A stretch of 64,000 nucleotides of DNA from DAHUYF01 sp963789275 (GCA_963789275.1 CAWBKF010000004.1:744001-808000), one strand, 5' to 3'; shown: positions 37,019 through 46,970, counted from the first letter of the stretch. The notes: generated by a model not told the origin, from the sequence alone. Program-made: numbers and translations.

Positions 37019-38438
37019 TCAGACGACACGGAAGTTCCTAAACTGCCAGGGATCGTCCCGATCGAGATCTTCCGGGAACAGCCTGCCGCGATCTTGCAGC
37101 GGCGTCCAGTCACTATAGACACCGACCACAGTCCCGAGATAGGGCCGCATCAGCGCCAGGCAACGCTCGTAATCCATCTCATCGGGCTCGACGATGCCGC
37201 GGCGCGGGTTCTCGAGCGCCCAGACCACGCCCGCCAGGACCGCGACGGTGACTTGCAGGCTGGTGGCATTGTTGTAGGGCGCCAGCCTCCGCGCCTCGTC
37301 GATGGCGAGCCGCGAGCCGTACCAGTAGGCGCCCTTGGCATGACCCATGAGCAACACGCCCAGCTCGTCGATGCCGCTGCTGATCTCGTCGACGATGAGG
37401 CGCTTTCTCGGCTGCATCTGCCAGTTCTTTCCGGCGAGCTCATGCACCGAGAGCACCGCGCTGTCGCACGGGTGATAGGCGTAATGGACGGTCGGGCGGT
37501 AGCGCACGGCATCGCCATCGCGCAGCGTGAAATAATCGGCGATCGAGATCGCTTCGCTATGGGTAACGAGGAAGCCGTGGAACGGGCCTTCGAGCGGGGT
37601 CCAGGTGCGGACCCGCGTCGAGGCGCCGGGCCGCAGCAGGTAGATGGCGCTGCCGCTGCCGAACTCATGGCGCTGACCGTCCGTCGGGAAAATGCCGCTC
37701 ATGGCTGCCCCAGCCGAGCTCGGCCGGCTGCGAGCCTTCGCCGACGAAGCCATCGATCGACCAGGTGTTGACGAATTCACCCCGCCGCTTGGGGATCGGC
37801 GAGACCTGCGTGTCGCGCTCGGCGACATGAATGACTTTTACCCCGAGCCGCTCGGCGAGCGCGCCCCAGGCGGCGCGGCTGGCGGGCGCGGCGGCGTCGA
37901 TGCCGGTGTCGCGCGCGATGGCAAGCAGCGCCTCCTTGACGAGATGCGACACCATGCCCGGATTGGCGCCGTGCGTCAGCACCGCGGTCGGCGCGTCCGC
38001 CCGGTTGTTGCGCAGCGCCAGCGCCTTTTCGCGCAGCGCATAGTTGGAGCGCAGCGATGGCGTGAGCGAGGGATCGGTATAGCCGCCCGGCCACGGCTCG
38101 ATGCAGGTGTCGAGATAGAGCGCGCCTTTTTGCCGGCACAGCTCGACCAGCGCGATGCTCGACACCTCGACCGAGACGTTCAGCAGGAAATCGCCCGGCC
38201 CCAGCAGCGGGTCGAGCACGCGCGCATAATTCTCGCGCGTCAGCGGCTCCAGCCGGAAGCGGATGCCAAGCGTCTTGGCCTCCTCATGGCCGCGCTCCTC
38301 GGCGGTGATGATGGTGATTTGTGACGGCGCGATGTCGATATGGCGCAGCAGCAGCGGCAACACGCCCTGGCCGATGCTGCCGAAGCCGACGATGACCATG
38401 CGGCCGGAGAACGTGACATGCTTCTGGTCGCGAGACAT
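37019..38438 (-). CDS. hss: Homospermidine synthase (frameshift at 37689-37692)
   Basis: Makes sym-homospermidine from putrescine with NAD. The N-terminal Rossmann motif is VIVGFGSIGQGVLPLLLRH. Middle blocks are YLDTCIEPWPGGYTDPSL, LTHGANPGMVSHLVKEALL and GEFVNTWSIDGFVGEGSQPA. The C-terminal half continues in a second frame (HEFGSGSAIYLLRPGASTRV, FLVTHSEAISIADYFTLRDG, EISSGIDELGVLLMGHAKGA). Removing one base of the AAAA at 37689-37692 joins them at GWGSHERHFPTDGQ, giving 472 aa, the normal family length. Homospermidine is a common polyamine in alphaproteobacteria. Confidence 0.93.
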
Positions 38439-38777
38439 GGCGGCAAATCCAACGATGCAATGGAGGGACCGAACGCGTAAGGGCGGCGCGCCGGCTTGTC
38501 AAGCGATAGATGGGCGCGAGCGAGACCGCAAGTTGCCGCGTGGATGGCCGGGTCACGCCAGGTCACGCCCGGCCATGACGGAAGAGGAGAGGAAATCGCT
38601 TTGACACCGGTCACCGATCGCCGTATGCGATTCACCCTCCCAACCGTCATGGTGGGCTTGACCCGGCCAGCCACGGGGGGATGCCAGGCGGTCGTAGAGA
38701 TCGTCCTGGTTCGGATTCTTCGCGAGATGACCAGAGAATCGGTTTCACGCGCTCGCTCCACTCGACAGGAAAGTGTC
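38439..38777. other. Spacer between divergent hss and HAD genes with REP-like hairpins
   Basis: No gene. ATGGCCGGG (38543-38551) pairs with CCCGGCCAT (38567-38575). A related 'tcatggtgggcttgacccgg' segment at about 38648-38668 resembles interspersed alphaproteobacterial REP sequences. A TTGACA at 38601-38606 is followed after 17 bases by TATGCG and could be a weak plus-strand promoter for the HAD gene. Confidence 0.5.
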
Positions 38778-39402
38778 ATGGCGATCATGACATCCTCCGC
38801 CGGAACGACCGGCGATCCCGCCGCCGCGCTGGTCTTCGATCTCGGCGGCGTGATCGTGCCGCATGACAACGACCTGCTCTATCGCCGGCTGGCCGCGCGC
38901 TGCCGGCCGCGGCAGGCGGCCGAGGCGGTCGCGGCGCTGGTCCATGATCCCCGCTACGAGCGGGGCGAGCTGCCGATCGCGCATCTGCACGAGCAGCTGC
39001 GCGGCGCGGCCGGCTACGCCTCCGATTGGGACGTCTTCGCCGCCGATTGGTGCAGTCATCTCGGCCTCGACACCGCGATGCTGGACTATGTCGAGCGGCT
39101 GGCGAAAGGGCGGCGCGTGCTGCTGTTCTCCAATACCAACCGCGAGCATTGGGACTACCTGGTGCGGCTGAGCGCCGGCCGGCTTCGGCCGCCTCGAGGC
39201 CTATCTCAGCCACGAGATCGGCGCGGCCAAGCCGTCGCTTGAATCCTTCCGGCTGGTGGCGGCGCGCGCGGGCATCGATCCCGGCCGCTCGCTGTTCATC
39301 GATGACAAGCCGGTGAATGTCGAGGCGGCGCGGCGCGCGGGCTTCCGCGCCGAGGTGTTTGTCGGGCAGGCCGCGCTGGAGGCCTATCTGGCGGCGGGCT
39401 GA
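38778..39402 (+). CDS. HAD-superfamily hydrolase (frameshift near 39178-39181)
   Basis: A 207-aa HAD-IA type phosphatase or dehalogenase-like enzyme. Motif I is LVFDLGGVIVPHD, motif II LLFSNTNREHW, motif III GAAKPSLESFRL, motif IV SLFIDDKPVNVEAARRAGF. The raw frame breaks after LVRLSAG; removing one base of GGCCGGC near 39180 restores GFGRLEAYLSHEIGAAKP and the stop at 39402. ATG 38778 has AGGAAAG upstream. Substrate unknown. Confidence 0.85.
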
Positions 39403-39406
39403 GCGC

Positions 39407-42400
39407 CTACTGCGCCGCCGCGCGCGAGCGGTCGAGGGCGGCCCGGACGCGCTGGGCCAGGTCGATCGAGCGGTAGGGCTTGCGCAGCAGGTCGGCGCGG
39501 TTGGCGGGCCATTCCTTCTCCACCAGCCGGGTGGTGTAGCCCGAGGTGAAGAGCACGCGCAGCTCGGGCCGGCGCTCGAGCGCCGCCTTGGCGAGGTCGG
39601 CGCCGTTCAGCACGCCCGGCATCACCACATCGGTGAACAGCAGCTCGATGGCTGTGGTCGCCTCGATGAGCGCGATCGCGGCGTCGCCGGTAGCGGCTTC
39701 CAGCACTTGATAGCCGAGCTCGCGCAGCACCGAGACCGCGAAATCGCGCACGCCATGATCGTCCTCGACCACCAGCACCGTCTCGCTGCCGCGGTATTGC
39801 CGCGCCCGCATCGGCGCCATGCCGGCGGCGCCGGCAACGCCTTCGGCGCGCGGCAGATAGAGCCGCACCGTCGTGCCTTCGCCGACGCGGCTCTCGATCC
39901 GCACATGGCCCGAGGACTGGGTGATGAAGCCGTAGACCTGGGCAAGCCCGAGCCCGGTGCCCTTGCCGACCTCCTTGGTGGTGAAGAACGGCTCGAAGAC
40001 ATGGGCCAGCACCTCTTCCGACATGCCCTGCCCGGTATCGCTGACGGCGAGCGTCGCGTAGGCGCCGGGCGCGAGATCGCCTTGCCCGGCGGTGACGGTG
40101 GTGTTGCCGGTCTCGATGGTGATATGGCCGGGATGGCGGATGGCGTCGCGCGCGTTGAGGATCAGGTTGAGCAGCGCCGTCTCGATCTGGTTGGGATCGG
40201 CCAGCGCCGGCCAGAGCTCGGCGGAGAGCTGCTTGCGGATCTCGATATGCTCGCCCACCGTGCGGTGCAGCAGATCATCCATGCCGATGACGATCTGGTT
40301 GAAGTCGATCGGCTGCGGCCGCAGCTGCTGGCGGCGCGAGAAGGTGAGAAGCTGTTGCGTCAGCTTCTCGGCGCGGCTCGCCGCCAGCGCCGCCGAATTG
40401 ACCAGGCGCAGCAGCCGCGGCCGGTCGGCGAGCTTGGTCTCCAGCAGCTCGAGATTGCCGGCGATGACCGTGAGCATGTTGTTGAAGTCGTGCGCGATGC
40501 CGCCGGTGAGCTGGCCCACCGCCTCCATCTTCTGCGATTGGCGCAGCGCGTCCTCGATGCGCCGGCGCTCGGTGGTCTCGCGCAGGAAGCCGATGCCGCC
40601 GATGACCTCGCGCCCGCGGCTGTAGAGCGGGGCGAAATAGGCCTCGAAGAAGCCCTCGCGGCCGGTGGCGGCGACACTGTAGCGCTGATCGTCGAGCGAG
40701 GTCTCGTGCCCTTCGAGCGCGGCGCGCATCGCGGTCTCGCCGGCGTTGCCCACGGCGGAAGAGAGCGCATCGAAGATGCGCTGCCCCAGCACCTGCTCGG
40801 CGCTCATGCCGGTGATCCGCTCGATGCCGGGATTCCACAAGGTGACGCGGAACTCGCGGTCGAAGACCAGGATGCCCTCGGTGCTGCTGCGGATGAGGAA
40901 CTCGGAGAACTCCTTCTCGCGCCTCAGCGCCTCCTCGGCGAGCTTGTTGTAGGTGACGTCGAGATGCATCACCACCGCGCCGGCCGAGCGGCCAAGCGCC
41001 AGCGGCGCGGCGATCAGCCGGTACCAGCGGCGGAACGCGCCCTGCTCGGAGGGATGGTCGATGCTGAATTGCTGCTGGCGGCCGGCGAGCACCGCGGCGA
41101 GCCCTTCGGCCACCGTCTTGCCGATCTCGCCCCAGGACGGCGCGGCGCAGAACTCGAAATAGCTGCCGCCGGCCGGCGCCGGCGCGTCGCTGCCGGTCGC
41201 CGCGGCGAATTCATGCCAGCTGCGGCTCACCGACAGGATGCGGCCGTCGCGGTCGAGCAGCGCCACATGCGCCGGCAGCGCGTCGAGGATTGCCGCCTGC
41301 CGCTCGGCGAGCTGGCGCAGCTCGCGCTCGCGCTCCTTGAGCCGCTCTTCCGCCTGCTTGCGCTGCGTCGTGTCGCGCAGGATGCCGATCCAATGCGTGT
41401 ACCAGCCATTGGCGTCGGCCACCGGCGCGACGTCGATCTCGGCCCAGAACTCGCTGCCATCCTTGCGCAGGTTGATCATTTCGACCCGGGTCGGCTCCCA
41501 CCGCGCGATCGCGGCGCGCAGGCGCTCGATCGCCATCGGATCGGTGCTCGGCCCGTGCAGGAAGCCGGCGCTGCGCCCCAGCACCTCTTCCGCCGCGTAG
41601 AGCGTCATCGCGGTGAACGATCGGTTGACATAGATGATGCGTGGATTCTCGGCGGCGCCCGATGCCGCCTCGGTGATCATCACCGCGTCATTGGCGTTCA
41701 GCACCACCGATTGCAGCAGCGCGATGCGCTCCTCGACGCGCTTGCGCGCCAGCAGGTCGCGCACCTTGCCGGAGAGGCTGTGGATGGTCTCGGCCACCAG
41801 GCTCATGTCGCGCAGCGGTCGGCGGAAGAGGAAGGTGAGGCCGAATTTCGTCCCGGCATTCTCGAACGGCACGCCCAGCAGGCTGACGAAGCCGTGCTCC
41901 ACCGCGATGCGGACGCCGGGATGGCGGCGCTGGTCGGCAGCGGCGAGATCGGCGATGGCGACGAGCCGCTGATGCAGCACGCAGGCGCCGGTGATCGAAT
42001 TGTCCTCGCGCATGGGATATTGGCGGATGAAGTCGAGAAAGGTCTCGGCCTCGATGCCGGGCGCGCTGTATTCGGCCTCGAGCTCGCAATGCGTCGCATG
42101 CACCGCGAGCCCGTAGGCGAACGCGCAGCCGGCGCCGACCTGCTCGGCGATGAGATGGAGGCAGGCGCGGATCGCCATCTTGAAATCGGGGGCGGCGAGC
42201 GCCGCCTCTGTGAGGTCGCCGAGCAGCCGCAGCCGTTCCTCGGCGAGGCTGCGCGAGGCGAGCTCGGCGGCGAGCTGGCGCCGCGTCGCGCGCAGCTCGA
42301 TCTCGGTCATGACGATGCCGGCCAGCCGCGCCAGGTCGCCGGCCGTCGCCTCCGTCAGGTCCGACCGCGGCGCGGGGTCGATGACGCAGAGCGTGCCGAT

Positions 42401-42859
42401 GCGATGGCCGTCGCGGGTGATCAGCGGCGCGCCGGCATAGAAGCCGATCCGGCCCAGCCGCACCCCGGGATGGTCGGCAAAGCGCGGGTCGCGCCGGGCA
42501 TCGGCGACCACCAGCACGCCATCGCCGCGGATGGTGTGGTCGCATACCGCAGCCTCGCGCGGCACCTCGGGCAGCTCGGTGCCGACGCGCGACTTAAACC
42601 ACTGCCGGTCGCGGTCGATGAAGCTGACCAGCGCCACGGGTGTGGTGAACAGGCGCTGCGCCAGCCGCGCCACGCGATCGAACGCCTCTTCGGGCTCGGT
42701 GTCGAGAATGTCGAGCCGTTCAAGCGCCGCGAGCCTGGCCTCCTCATTTTCTACTGCCACCGCCGGCGTCATCGCTGCGCTCGCGCCTCCCTCGCCTTCA
42801 TCCGATCCCCGTCCGGGCCGAGCGCGGGCCGCGGACGTGCCGCTAGTACGTGACATCAT
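39407..42859 (-). CDS. Hybrid sensor histidine kinase (GAF-GAF-PAS-PAS-PAS-HisKA-HATPase-REC)
   Basis: About 1150 aa, cytosolic, without membrane segments. Order: GAF around residues 50-180 (RQWFKSRVGTELPEVPRE, CDHTIRGDGVLVVADARRD), a second GAF near 210-370, three PAS domains between about 395 and 790 (the first with NDAVMITEAASG, PAC-like WIGILRDTTQRKQ), HisKA with the phospho-His in LTGGIAHDFNNMLTVIAGNL, HATPase boxes (NLILNARDAIRH, SDTGQGMSEE, GKGTGLGLAQVYGF) and a C-terminal receiver (VVEDDHGVRDFAV, ELLFTDVVMPGVLNG, LRKPY) with intact acidic residues. ATG 42859 has GGGAG upstream; an upstream in-frame start is less likely. It is divergent from the oxalate operon; a functional link is only possible. 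Confidence 0.92.
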   Translation of the reverse strand: MMSRTSGTSAARARPGRGSDEGEGGASAAMTPAVAVENEEARLAALERLDILDTEPEEAFDRVARLAQRLFTTPVALVSFIDRDRQWFKSRVGTELPEVPREAAVCDHTIRGDGVLVVADARRDPRFADHPGVRLGRIGFYAGAPLITRDGHRIGTLCVIDPAPRSDLTEATAGDLARLAGIVMTEIELRATRRQLAAELASRSLAEERLRLLGDLTEAALAAPDFKMAIRACLHLIAEQVGAGCAFAYGLAVHATHCELEAEYSAPGIEAETFLDFIRQYPMREDNSITGACVLHQRLVAIADLAAADQRRHPGVRIAVEHGFVSLLGVPFENAGTKFGLTFLFRRPLRDMSLVAETIHSLSGKVRDLLARKRVEERIALLQSVVLNANDAVMITEAASGAAENPRIIYVNRSFTAMTLYAAEEVLGRSAGFLHGPSTDPMAIERLRAAIARWEPTRVEMINLRKDGSEFWAEIDVAPVADANGWYTHWIGILRDTTQRKQAEERLKERERELRQLAERQAAILDALPAHVALLDRDGRILSVSRSWHEFAAATGSDAPAPAGGSYFEFCAAPSWGEIGKTVAEGLAAVLAGRQQQFSIDHPSEQGAFRRWYRLIAAPLALGRSAGAVVMHLDVTYNKLAEEALRREKEFSEFLIRSSTEGILVFDREFRVTLWNPGIERITGMSAEQVLGQRIFDALSSAVGNAGETAMRAALEGHETSLDDQRYSVAATGREGFFEAYFAPLYSRGREVIGGIGFLRETTERRRIEDALRQSQKMEAVGQLTGGIAHDFNNMLTVIAGNLELLETKLADRPRLLRLVNSAALAASRAEKLTQQLLTFSRRQQLRPQPIDFNQIVIGMDDLLHRTVGEHIEIRKQLSAELWPALADPNQIETALLNLILNARDAIRHPGHITIETGNTTVTAGQGDLAPGAYATLAVSDTGQGMSEEVLAHVFEPFFTTKEVGKGTGLGLAQVYGFITQSSGHVRIESRVGEGTTVRLYLPRAEGVAGAAGMAPMRARQYRGSETVLVVEDDHGVRDFAVSVLRELGYQVLEAATGDAAIALIEATTAIELLFTDVVMPGVLNGADLAKAALERRPELRVLFTSGYTTRLVEKEWPANRADLLRKPYRSIDLAQRVRAALDRSRAAAQ

Positions 42860-43088
42860 CGTGACTCCCGGCAACGGACAATGCTGCGCCGCACCCCCCG
42901 TGTCCCCGACCAGCGGAAAGCTCACGCGAGCTTACGCATATCCCTGCCGGCGGCGGAAGCCACACTTCCTGATCATAGCGACCCCCGGGACGGACGGCGA
43001 CGTGTGTATCCTGGCGGTCCGGAAACCCCTGGTTTTGTTGCGGGTGCTAAGGGCGCGACGGATTTGAATTAACCATGTTTTGAAAGGT

Positions 43089-43132
43089 TTGACAAATCTG
43101 GCATGCCAGATACAATTATTTGGTATATCAAA
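43089..43132 (+). promoter_or_regulatory. Promoter with embedded perfect palindrome upstream of the oxalate operon
   Basis: TTGACA (43089-43094), 16-base spacer, TACAAT (43111-43116) form a near-consensus sigma-70 promoter 45 bases before the GntR start. The spacer holds a perfect 14-base palindrome TCTGGCATGCCAGA (43097-43110), and a second near-palindrome TTTGGTATATCAAA (43119-43132) covers the expected transcription start. FCD-type GntR proteins bind TGG-N-CCA-like palindromes, so binding of either by the adjacent regulator would block RNA polymerase. This is inference from position and symmetry. Confidence 0.7.
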
Positions 43133-43160
43133 AGCAAGACTGTGGGCAGGAGGGAGCGAC

Positions 43161-43856
43161 GTGGCGACACCGAGACTCGACGTAAAGCCGATCGACACCC
43201 AATCGAGCTTCCGCACCCAGGCCTACCATGCGCTGAAGCAGGCCATCACCTCGGTCAATATCTACGCGCAGCCGCAGGAAATCCGCCTCGACGAGCGGCA
43301 ATTGTCGCAGGACCTCGGCGTCTCGCGCACGCCGATCCGCGAAGCCATGACGCTCCTGGAACAGGAGGGTTTTGTCAAGACGCTGCCGCGCCGCGGGATT
43401 TTCGTGGTGCGCAAGACCAAGCGGGAGATCATCGAGATGATCCAGGTCTGGGCGGCGCTGGAAAGCCTTGCCGCCCGCCTGGTCACGCTGCATGCCAGCG
43501 ACGCCGACATCGCCTCGTTGCGCCATCTCTTCGACGAGTTCCAGGGCGGCGGCCATTCGCCGGAGGGTCATCTCGACGACTATTCCGACGCCAACATCAA
43601 ATTCCACCAGTTGATCATCAAGCTCAGCGGCAATCAGTGCATTGCCGACATGACCGAGAACCTGTTCATCCACGTTCGCGCCATCCGCCAGATGACGATC
43701 GGCCAGAACGACCGCGCCGCCCGCTCGATCGTCGACCACATCAAGATCATCGAGGCGCTGGAGCGGCGCGATACCGATCTCGCCGAGAGGCTGGCGCGCC
43801 AGCACACGCTGGATCTCGCCGCGCATGTGGAAACGCATTGCAACTTTCTCAGCTGA
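43161..43856 (+). CDS. GntR-family (FCD) regulator of the oxalate operon
   Basis: A 231-aa regulator with an N-terminal winged helix (EIRLDERQLSQDLGVSRTPI, REAMTLLEQEGFVKTL, RRGIFVVRKTKREI) and a C-terminal FCD ligand domain (VWAALESLAARLVTLHASDA, DANIKFHQLIIKLSGN, AARSIVDHIKIIEALERRD), with the metal-binding Asp/His pattern DANIKFH. The start is GTG 43161, directly after AGGAGGGAG; the longer upstream frame crosses the promoter. It precedes oxc by 32 bases and likely senses an acid or CoA-linked metabolite of oxalate. Probably autoregulated through the palindrome in its own promoter. Confidence 0.9.
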   Translation: MATPRLDVKPIDTQSSFRTQAYHALKQAITSVNIYAQPQEIRLDERQLSQDLGVSRTPIREAMTLLEQEGFVKTLPRRGIFVVRKTKREIIEMIQVWAALESLAARLVTLHASDADIASLRHLFDEFQGGGHSPEGHLDDYSDANIKFHQLIIKLSGNQCIADMTENLFIHVRAIRQMTIGQNDRAARSIVDHIKIIEALERRDTDLAERLARQHTLDLAAHVETHCNFLS

Positions 43857-43888
43857 ACAATCAACGACCCTGAGGGAGAGCAGCCCTG

Positions 43889-45634
43889 ATGACGCAAGCC
43901 ACGACGCTCAAGGAGCAGGCGAGGGCCACGGCTGACGAGACGCAGGAGCTGACCGATGGCTTCCACCTCATCATCGACGCGCTGAAGCTCAACGGCCTCT
44001 CCACGATCTACGGCGTGCCCGGCATCCCGATCACGGATTTCGGCCGCATGGCGCAGGCCTCGGGCATCCGCATGCTGTCGTTCCGCCACGAGCAGAACGC
44101 CGGCTACGCGGCCGCCATCGCGGGATTCCTGACCAAGAAGCCGGGCGTTTGCCTCACGGTGTCTGCGCCGGGCTTCCTCAATGGTCTGACCGCCCTTGCC
44201 CACGCCACCACCAACTGTTTCCCGATGATCCTGATCTCGGGCTCGTCCGAGCGCGAGGTCGTCGACCTGCAGCAGGGCGACTATGAGGAGATGGACCAGC
44301 TCGCCATGGCGAAGCCGCTGTGCAAGGCCGCGTTCCGCGTGCTGCATGCCGCCGATATCGGCATCGGCCTTGCGCGCGCGATCCGCGCCGCCGTGTCGGG
44401 GCGGCCGGGCGGCGTCTATCTCGACCTGCCGGCCAAGCTATTCGGCCAAGTCATGAATGCCGAGGCCGGCAGGAAGTCGCTGGTCAAGGTGATCGACGCG
44501 GCACCGGCGCAGATCCCGGCGCCGGCCGCCATCAAGCGCGCGCTGGACGTCCTCAAATCCGCCAAGCGCCCGCTGATCATCCTCGGCAAGGGGGCGGCTT
44601 ATGCCCAGGCCGACGGCGCGATCAAGACGCTGGTCGAGAGCACCGGTATTCCTTTCCTGCCGATGAGCATGGCCAAGGGCCTGTTGCCCGATACGCATCC
44701 GCAATGCGCCGGCGCCGCGCGCTCGACCGTCTTGAAGGATGCCGACGTCGTGCTGCTGATCGGCGCCCGCCTCAACTGGCTCCTGTCGCACGGCAAGGGC
44801 AAGACCTGGGGCGAGGCCCCGAAGAAGTTCATCCAGATCGACATCGAGCCCAAGGAAATGGACAGCAACGTCGAAATCGCCGCACCGGTGGTCGGCGATA
44901 TCGGCTCCTGCGTCGCCGCCCTGATCGAGGGCATGGGCGGCGCCTGGCCGGCGCCGCCGACCGAGTGGACCGGCGCCGTCAAAGCGAAGCGCGACGAGAA
45001 CGTCGCCAAGATGGCGCCGCGCCTGATGAATAACAATTCGCCGATGGACTATCACGGCGCGCTGGGCGCCTTGCGCACCGTGATCAAGGAGCGGCCCGAT
45101 GCGATCCTCGTCAACGAAGGCGCCAACACGCTCGACCTCGCGCGCGGCGTCATCGACATGTACCAGCCGCGCAAGCGCCTGGACGTCGGCACCTGGGGCG
45201 TGATGGGCGTCGGCATGGGCCAGGCGATCGCCGCGGCCGTCGAAACCGGCAAGCCCGTGCTCGCGGTCGAAGGCGACAGCGCCTTCGGCTTCTGCGGCAT
45301 GGAGGTGGAGACGATCTGCCGGTACAACCTGCCGGTCTGCGTCGTGGTCTTCAACAATGGCGGCATCTACCGCGGAACCGACGTCAATCCGGGCGGCGGA
45401 GCGGATCCTGCGACCACCGTCTTCGTCAAGGGCGCGCGCTACGACAAGATGATGGAGGCGTTCGGTGGCGTCGGCGTGCAAGCCGAGACACCCGACGAGC
45501 TGAAGCGCGCCGTCGACGCCGCCATGGATTCGGGCAAGCCGACCCTCATCAACGCGGTGATCGACCCGGCTGCGGGCAGCGAGAGCGGCCGTATCGGCAA
45601 CCTCAACCCGCAAAGCGCGCTGCGCAAGAAATAG
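43889..45634 (+). CDS. oxc: Oxalyl-CoA decarboxylase
   Basis: A ThDP-dependent enzyme of 581 aa converting oxalyl-CoA to formyl-CoA and CO2. It has the N-terminal pyrimidine-binding domain with the catalytic Glu in RHEQNAGYAAAIAGFLTKKP, a central Rossmann-like domain (PLIILGKGAAYAQADGAIKT), and the C-terminal ThDP-diphosphate motif GDSAFGFCGMEVETICRY ending in NNGGIYRGTD. The Oxc-specific start YGVPGIPITDFGRMAQASGI separates it from acetolactate synthases. The ribosome site GAGGGAGAG precedes ATG 43889. Second gene of the operon. Confidence 0.95.
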   Translation: MTQATTLKEQARATADETQELTDGFHLIIDALKLNGLSTIYGVPGIPITDFGRMAQASGIRMLSFRHEQNAGYAAAIAGFLTKKPGVCLTVSAPGFLNGLTALAHATTNCFPMILISGSSEREVVDLQQGDYEEMDQLAMAKPLCKAAFRVLHAADIGIGLARAIRAAVSGRPGGVYLDLPAKLFGQVMNAEAGRKSLVKVIDAAPAQIPAPAAIKRALDVLKSAKRPLIILGKGAAYAQADGAIKTLVESTGIPFLPMSMAKGLLPDTHPQCAGAARSTVLKDADVVLLIGARLNWLLSHGKGKTWGEAPKKFIQIDIEPKEMDSNVEIAAPVVGDIGSCVAALIEGMGGAWPAPPTEWTGAVKAKRDENVAKMAPRLMNNNSPMDYHGALGALRTVIKERPDAILVNEGANTLDLARGVIDMYQPRKRLDVGTWGVMGVGMGQAIAAAVETGKPVLAVEGDSAFGFCGMEVETICRYNLPVCVVVFNNGGIYRGTDVNPGGGADPATTVFVKGARYDKMMEAFGGVGVQAETPDELKRAVDAAMDSGKPTLINAVIDPAAGSESGRIGNLNPQSALRKK

Positions 45635-45722
45635 AACGTCTTCCGCCATGCGGCGCAGCACGAGGGTGGTGGCCGCCCGCAGAAAATCACAGGAACACAA
45701 CGACGGAATTTCGGAGAGGAAA

Positions 45723-46970
45723 ATGGGCAAGGCACTGGACGGCGTGCGCATTCTCGACTTCACCCATGTCCAGTCTGGGCCGACTTGCACGCAACTGTTG
45801 GCTTGGTTCGGCGCCGACGTCATCAAGGTGGAGCGGCCGGGCGAGGGCGACATCACGCGCGGACAGCTGCGCGACATCCCGGATGTCGACAGCCTCTATT
45901 TCACCATGCTCAACCACAACAAGCGCTCGATCACCCTCGACGCCAAGAGCGCCAAGGGCAAGCAGGTGCTCGAGGCGCTGGTGCGGCATTGCGATGTGCT
46001 GGTGGAGAATTTCGCGCCCGGCGTGCTCGACCGCATGGGCTTCACCTGGGAGCGCATCCAGCAGCTCAACCCGCGCATGATCGTCGCCTCGGTCAAGGGC
46101 TTCGGCCCCGGGCCCTACGAGGAGTGCAAGGTCTATGAGAACGTCGCGCAATGCGCCGGCGGCTCGGCCTCGACCACCGGCTTCGATGACGGGCCGCCGC
46201 TGGTCACCGGCGCGCAGATCGGCGACAGCGGCACCGGCCTTCATCTCGCCCTCGGCATCGTCACCGCGCTCTTCCACCGCACCACCACCGGCAAGGGGCA
46301 GCGCGTGCTCTGCGCCATGCAGGACGGCGTGCTCAATCTTTGCCGCGTCAAGCTGCGCGACCAGCAGCGCCTCGAGCGCACCGGCAAGCTCACGGAATAT
46401 CCGCAATACCCGCATGGCAGCTTCGGCGAGGCGGTGCCGCGCTCCGGCAACGCGTCGGGCGGCGGCCAGCCCGGCTGGATCCTGAAGTGCAAGGGCTGGG
46501 AGACCGATCCCAACGCCTATATCTATTTCATCACCCAGGCGCCGGTGTGGGAGGCGATCTGCAAGGTGATCGGCAAGGAGGAGTGGATCACCCACCCCGA
46601 CTACGCCAAGCCCGCGCAGCGCCTGCCGCGGCTCAAGGAGATCTTCGACGCTATCGAGCGCTGGACCATGACCAAGACCAAGTTCGAGGCCATGGATATC
46701 CTCAACAGCTATGACATTCCCTGCGGTCCGATCCTGTCGATGAAGGAGCTCGCGCACGAGCCCTCGCTGCGCCAGACCGGCACCGTCGTCGAGGTCGACC
46801 ACCCCAAGCGCGGCAAGTACCTCACTGTCGGCAACCCGATCAAGCTGTCGGCGAGCCCGAGCGACGTCAAGCGCTCGCCGCTGCTGGGCGAGCATACCGA
46901 CGAGATCCTGGCGGAGCTTGGCTTCGCCGGGGACCAGATCGCGGCGATGCGCGCCGAGAAGGCGGTCTAG
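45723..46970 (+). CDS. frc: Formyl-CoA:oxalate CoA-transferase
   Basis: A class III CoA-transferase, 415 aa, moving CoA from formyl-CoA to oxalate and so regenerating the oxalyl-CoA used by oxc. It begins MGKALDGVRILDFTHVQSGP. The catalytic Asp is D168 in VTGAQIGDSGTGLHLALGI, and the mobile glycine loop reads SGNASGGGQPGW. KRSITLDAKSAKGKQVLEAL and DIPCGPILSMKELAHEPSLR are typical. GAGAGGAAA precedes ATG 45723; the longer upstream frame is not conserved. It lies 88 bases after oxc. Confidence 0.95.
   Translation: MGKALDGVRILDFTHVQSGPTCTQLLAWFGADVIKVERPGEGDITRGQLRDIPDVDSLYFTMLNHNKRSITLDAKSAKGKQVLEALVRHCDVLVENFAPGVLDRMGFTWERIQQLNPRMIVASVKGFGPGPYEECKVYENVAQCAGGSASTTGFDDGPPLVTGAQIGDSGTGLHLALGIVTALFHRTTTGKGQRVLCAMQDGVLNLCRVKLRDQQRLERTGKLTEYPQYPHGSFGEAVPRSGNASGGGQPGWILKCKGWETDPNAYIYFITQAPVWEAICKVIGKEEWITHPDYAKPAQRLPRLKEIFDAIERWTMTKTKFEAMDILNSYDIPCGPILSMKELAHEPSLRQTGTVVEVDHPKRGKYLTVGNPIKLSASPSDVKRSPLLGEHTDEILAELGFAGDQIAAMRAEKAV

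Noticed and set aside
38601..38629. Promoter for the HAD gene (TTGACA-17-TATGCG)
   Set aside because: The -35 is perfect but the -10 is poor; mentioned in the spacer entry but not annotated as a promoter.
39317..42853. 1178-codon plus-strand open frame opposite the hybrid kinase
   Set aside because: Shadow frame; the minus strand carries complete kinase motifs.
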